Source: Auxenochlorella pyrenoidosa (lineage: Eukaryota > Chlorophyta > Trebouxiophyceae > Chlorellales > Chlorellaceae). Taken from it: a DNA stretch of 11,631 nt. The notes beneath the pieces were generated by a model. It searched no databases. It saw nothing but the letters and a program-made list of their open reading frames with translations, and was not told the DNA's origin. Shown here piece after piece: positions 9,011 through 11,631 of the stretch; positions within the stretch are counted from its first letter, which is position 1; every line of letters begins with the position of its first letter. Position numbers and translations under genes: made by a program. The stretch covers positions 1,552,460 to 1,564,090 of the forward strand of contig KQ482061.1 in assembly GCA_001430745.1 (NCBI GenBank), given 5' to 3'.

Positions 9011-10866
9011 ATGCAGTTCTTCCTGTTTCTCCCCGCCCTACTGGGCGCTGCTCTCACCCAGTCTACCAATCCACCGGTCGACAAGTGCGGCCAGTCAGGA
9101 AAGCTGAGGAGCGCTCTAGAACGAGCCTGGGCAGCCCACCGCTGCGGTGCCGCCACCGACGCCGTCCAGGCGGGACCGCTTTCACAACCACGCCGTTCCT
9201 CACCCTGCAGGAGGGCCTTGTGGCTGGCCCTGCCCGGATGGCAAGTCTAAGTGCCAGTCCGGGTGGGTACGCTGCAAATGCTCACCATGCCAAGATGCGC
9301 TCGAAGGCTGCGGGAGGCGAGCAGGCACTGTCTGCTGCTAACGCTCGCCTCTATCACTGCTGCCAGCCCAACCTTACTCTATCTGCACCTCCAGCTGTGC
9401 AGATACTACTGCGCCAACGTGCCAGAGTCAGCTCAGGAGTGGCCGACCTGCATGCAGAACCCTCCTGGCTGCGGCCAGCTGGGCGCCGCATGCTGCCCAG
9501 CCGAGCTGCGAGCTGCAGGGTCAAACGCCACTGAGGCTGATCCGATCGGGCCCTTCTGCTATGCTGCTGGTGAGCAGGGCTGGTTGTTTATGCGAAAAGC
9601 GGCATGCTGATGGTGATGTGAAGGCCCAATCCGGGGGTTCAGCGGGGGACACGTTGTGCCGGTCCTCATCCCTTGTTCCCGGCGGGCCGCTACTCCTATT
9701 TCTGTTCCTGCAGACGTCATCTGCTCAGCGCCCGAGAGCTCTGTAAGCGACTCAAGTGAGGCGCAGGACACCATGAATGTGGGAGCTGCAACAGCCATCA
9801 ACTGCAGCCTCACTCAGTCGGCTCTCAGGCTGGCCCGACCGCTCCCCTAGACCAGCCTCCCCTCATACGTGGCCTACCTTTCCTGTCGTGCTGCGCCATG
9901 CAGAATGCATCCCGCTGCCCACCAATGCCACTTGCGGAAACCCCGGGCAGGAGTGTTGCCCAAGGTGACTGCTGGCAGGGCACTGGGTGGCAGCGCAGCC
10001 GGGCTGCTTACAGGCACAGGTCCTGCCAAAGCTTTGCACGTCCATGACCCACCCGACCTCTGGCCCCCATCTGCACCCCAGCTTCTACCACACCGCAACG
10101 GACAAGCCCTTCCCTGCCATCTGCACCAATGGGTCCTACTGCGCCGACGGCAACACCTGCAAGAAGGCGAGGCCTCTTCTCCGCCTGCTGCCTGCCCCCT
10201 CTCGGCGCCAGCGCTGCCGGCCAAGGCCGAAGCTGTGCTTTCACGTTGACCACCCTCAAGCCCACGCATGTGCAGCCCTGGTGTTGTGGCGTGCTGCCTG
10301 CGTTGTGGTGGCCTGGCAGCCAAGACTGTGCTACCTGCCTGCTGCCCACAATTGGACCAATGCAGAACCCAGATGACTGTGGCAAGCAGGGCAAGGCCTG
10401 CTGCATTGTGAGCACCCCTTCAAGTGAGCGTGGGCGCGCCGCTCGTCCGGCACACGTAGCTTGCCTGCAGGGGTGCCGGGGGACCAACCTCCTCCCTGTT
10501 CTTGTGTCGATGATGCTCAATCCAAGGGAGGCACGATCTCAAAAACACCCATGGCTCAGCATCCCACCCTTGCCCGCAGCCACCACGGTGTGGTGCCGCC
10601 AGGCGGGCCTGTATTGCCCCTTCAAGGAGGGCAGCTTCCCGGGGACCTGCCTCGCCTGCCCCAGCCCCGTGCCGGAGGAGCTGCAGGTGACAGCCGCCCT
10701 GGGGAGCTGGGGCGGTGCAGGCGCCGCTGGCGGGCGGGCAGGCATGTTCCCTGTGCTCTGCTTGATGACATGCAAGCGAGCCGTACGCCCAACTGCACCC
10801 TCCAACTCGCAGTGGCAGTGCAGCCATCCGCTGGCGGAGGACTTCTCCATGCCCGGCGCCAACTGA
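9011..10866 (+). CDS. Secreted cysteine-rich protein with four tandem CGxxGxxCC modules, nine exons
   Basis: Predicted extracellular or cell-wall protein; no family is recognised. Exons: 9011-9098, 9211-9262, 9403-9569, 9714-9755, 9904-9964, 10082-10166, 10366-10423, 10580-10686, 10813-10866, total 714 nt, 237 residues, phases matching throughout. Residues 1-18 (MQFFLFLPALLGAALTQS) are a clear signal peptide, which fixes the start. The mature part has 26 cysteines, about 12 percent. Four modules start at C26, C70, C127 and C170 with CGQSGGPC, CGQLGAACC, CGNPGQECC and CGKQGKACC. Each continues C-x(11-20)-C-x(5-6)-C-x(5-12)-C, often with Tyr before a Cys (YYC, SYC, LYC). Module 1 has Cys-Gly instead of Cys-Cys. 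Three N-glycosylation sequons are at N88, N124 and N153. No membrane anchor or catalytic motif is visible. Intron 1 lacks a canonical donor and intron 6 is GC-AG. Intron 8 (126 nt) is frame-neutral and open. Disulphide pairing and role (adhesion, inhibitor, wall structure) are unknown. Confidence 0.72.
9099..9210 (+). other. Non-canonical intron 1 of the secreted-protein gene, flanked by CAGGA repeats
   Basis: The module motif and reading frame need a 112-nt removal between CGQSG and GPCGW. The 3' side is a normal CCCTGCAG acceptor. The 5' side has no in-phase GT donor; the sequence is GTCAGGAAAGC. CAGGA occurs at both edges (9096-9100 and 9208-9212), so the exact cut is ambiguous over five bases and gives the same protein. 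Confidence 0.5.
10167..10365 (+). other. GC-AG intron 6 of the secreted-protein gene
   Basis: The exon ends AAG and is followed by GCGAGG, with no GT nearby; the acceptor is ATGCAG. The join is phase 0 and gives NTCKK-NPDDCGKQGKACC, which parallels TCMQNPPGCGQLGAACC inside exon 3 of the same gene. That parallel supports the splice. Confidence 0.6.
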
Positions 10867-11358
10867 AACATAGCCGGCAGGCCATGCGCGGTGCTGTGAA
10901 TTGGAAGGCTGCTGCACGCTTGTTGGTGCAGACCGCATTTGACGCATGCTTGTTACATGCACAGTCTGCCCGCCCCAGAATTAGAGTCATTCGTTGCGCA
11001 ATGCTGGGGAGCGCCGGGGCGTCAGCAAGGCAAGCAGTACCGTCAAGAGCAGCAAAAGGGGAGAGGGAGGCAGGGAGGCAGGTCTGGCAGGCTGCAGCAC
11101 ACGAGACCTGCAAAGCATACGGCGTGCAAAGCGCAGCAAAGAAATGGTGGTGCGGGCTGTAGTCCGCCCACGGGGAGCACGAGGGCGGGAACGAGGAGGT
11201 TGGTTCATTCCCAAAATGACAGATTGGAGGGCACCAGCAAGAAACAGCGGGAGAGGTGCTCCTGCTAGGGTGGTCTGGCGGTGCCGGGGGGGCAGGCCTG
11301 TAAGCTGGGCCTCACGAGCACTGGGTGGTGTGTCTCGCTGCAGCTGGCAGCTGGCTGC
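10867..11358. other. Convergent intergenic region / 3' UTRs
   Basis: It lies between the stops of two convergent genes. TGTAA occurs on the + strand at 11299-11303 (about 430 nt past the secreted-protein stop) and on the - strand at 10957-10953 (about 400 nt past the stop of the partial minus gene). If both are used the transcripts overlap. Purine-rich sequence runs over 11050-11085. No gene or repeat is recognised. Confidence 0.4.
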
Positions 11359-11467
11359 CTACCAGCGCGGCTTGTCCCGGGCGGCGTCGCTGTCGCGGGG
11401 CGGGAAGTTGTCGCGGCGGCCGCGCTCCTCGGGCCCGCCGCTGCCGCGCCGCTCCTCGTACCCACCC
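11359..11467 (-). CDS. Last exon of an Arg/Asp-rich protein (partial)
   Basis: An acceptor CTCGCAG (minus strand, ending at 11468) opens a frame of 35 residues to a TAG at 11361-11359. It starts GGYEERRGSGG and ends DAARDKPRW. It is rich in Arg, Gly, Asp and Glu with no Cys, typical of a disordered tail of an RNA-binding or translation/splicing protein; the identity is not recognised. The first base completes a codon (phase 2) from an upstream exon. No confident upstream exon was found in 11468-11631; a possible donor GTGCCT lies at about 11539. The codon pattern and in-phase acceptor are the only support. Confidence 0.4.
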
Positions 11468-11631
11468 CTGCGAGTGATGTGGTACAAGGGCAGGCCAGGG
11501 GGTCGGGTGAGTGGAGGGGCCGCGCTGCCAACAGGCACCTGGCATCATGTCGCGGCAAAGCCGAGCCATGGCGGCAACTCGCGCCTGCCCCACCCTTCCA
11601 CGCATGCAGCTGCGGAGAGCCCGGCTGCCCC

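Noticed and set aside
8662..9534. 290-codon + frame covering the leader and first exons of the secreted-protein gene
   Set aside because: It has no ATG start at its head and is out of frame with the signal peptide and cysteine modules. It includes the 27-bp repeat only by chance.
9011..10866. Chitin-binding hevein or granulin domain
   Set aside because: The Cys-Cys pairs and Gly spacing look superficially similar, but cysteine order and spacing do not fit either family as I know them.
1..11631. Transposon, CRISPR array, tRNA or rRNA
   Set aside because: No array-like repeats, terminal inverted repeats, transposase or reverse transcriptase motifs, or tRNA-like structures were noticed by eye on either strand.

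Overview
The window looks like nuclear DNA of a GC-rich unicellular green alga, most likely a trebouxiophyte of the Chlorella type. This is inferred. The evidence is many short introns (mostly 100-235 nt, GT-AG with CTGCAG-like acceptors), GC-rich codon use, plant-type peroxisomal carrier similarity and eukaryotic protein families. No bacterial operon, rRNA, tRNA, CRISPR array or transposase was seen. All gene models were built by hand by following reading frame, splice phase and protein motifs across exons, so exon edges are predictions.

Layout: (1) 1-1912 (+), the 3' part of a mitochondrial-carrier-family gene that best fits the peroxisomal NAD carrier PXN. (2) 2452-3337 (-), a two-exon gene for a basic, Ala/Pro-rich protein of 234 residues with no recognised family; it converges on gene 1. 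(3) 3758-8235 (-), a gene of about 14 exons for a WD40-repeat protein of roughly 724 residues with a disordered basic N-terminus and a Ser/Asp/Glu-rich C-terminus. (4) 9011-10866 (+), a nine-exon gene for a secreted protein of about 237 residues with 26 cysteines in four tandem modules; it is divergent from gene 3. (5) 11359-11467 (-), the last exon of an Arg/Asp-rich protein running off the window. Intergenic stretches lie at 1913-2451, 3338-3757, 8236-9010 and 10867-11358.

The genes do not form a pathway; this is ordinary mixed nuclear gene order. The two parts most worth follow-up are the modular cysteine-rich secreted protein and the WD40 protein. The splicing is also of interest: two GC-AG introns, one intron with no canonical donor flanked by a CAGGA direct repeat, several frame-neutral introns, and an in-frame exon-like stretch with no donor.
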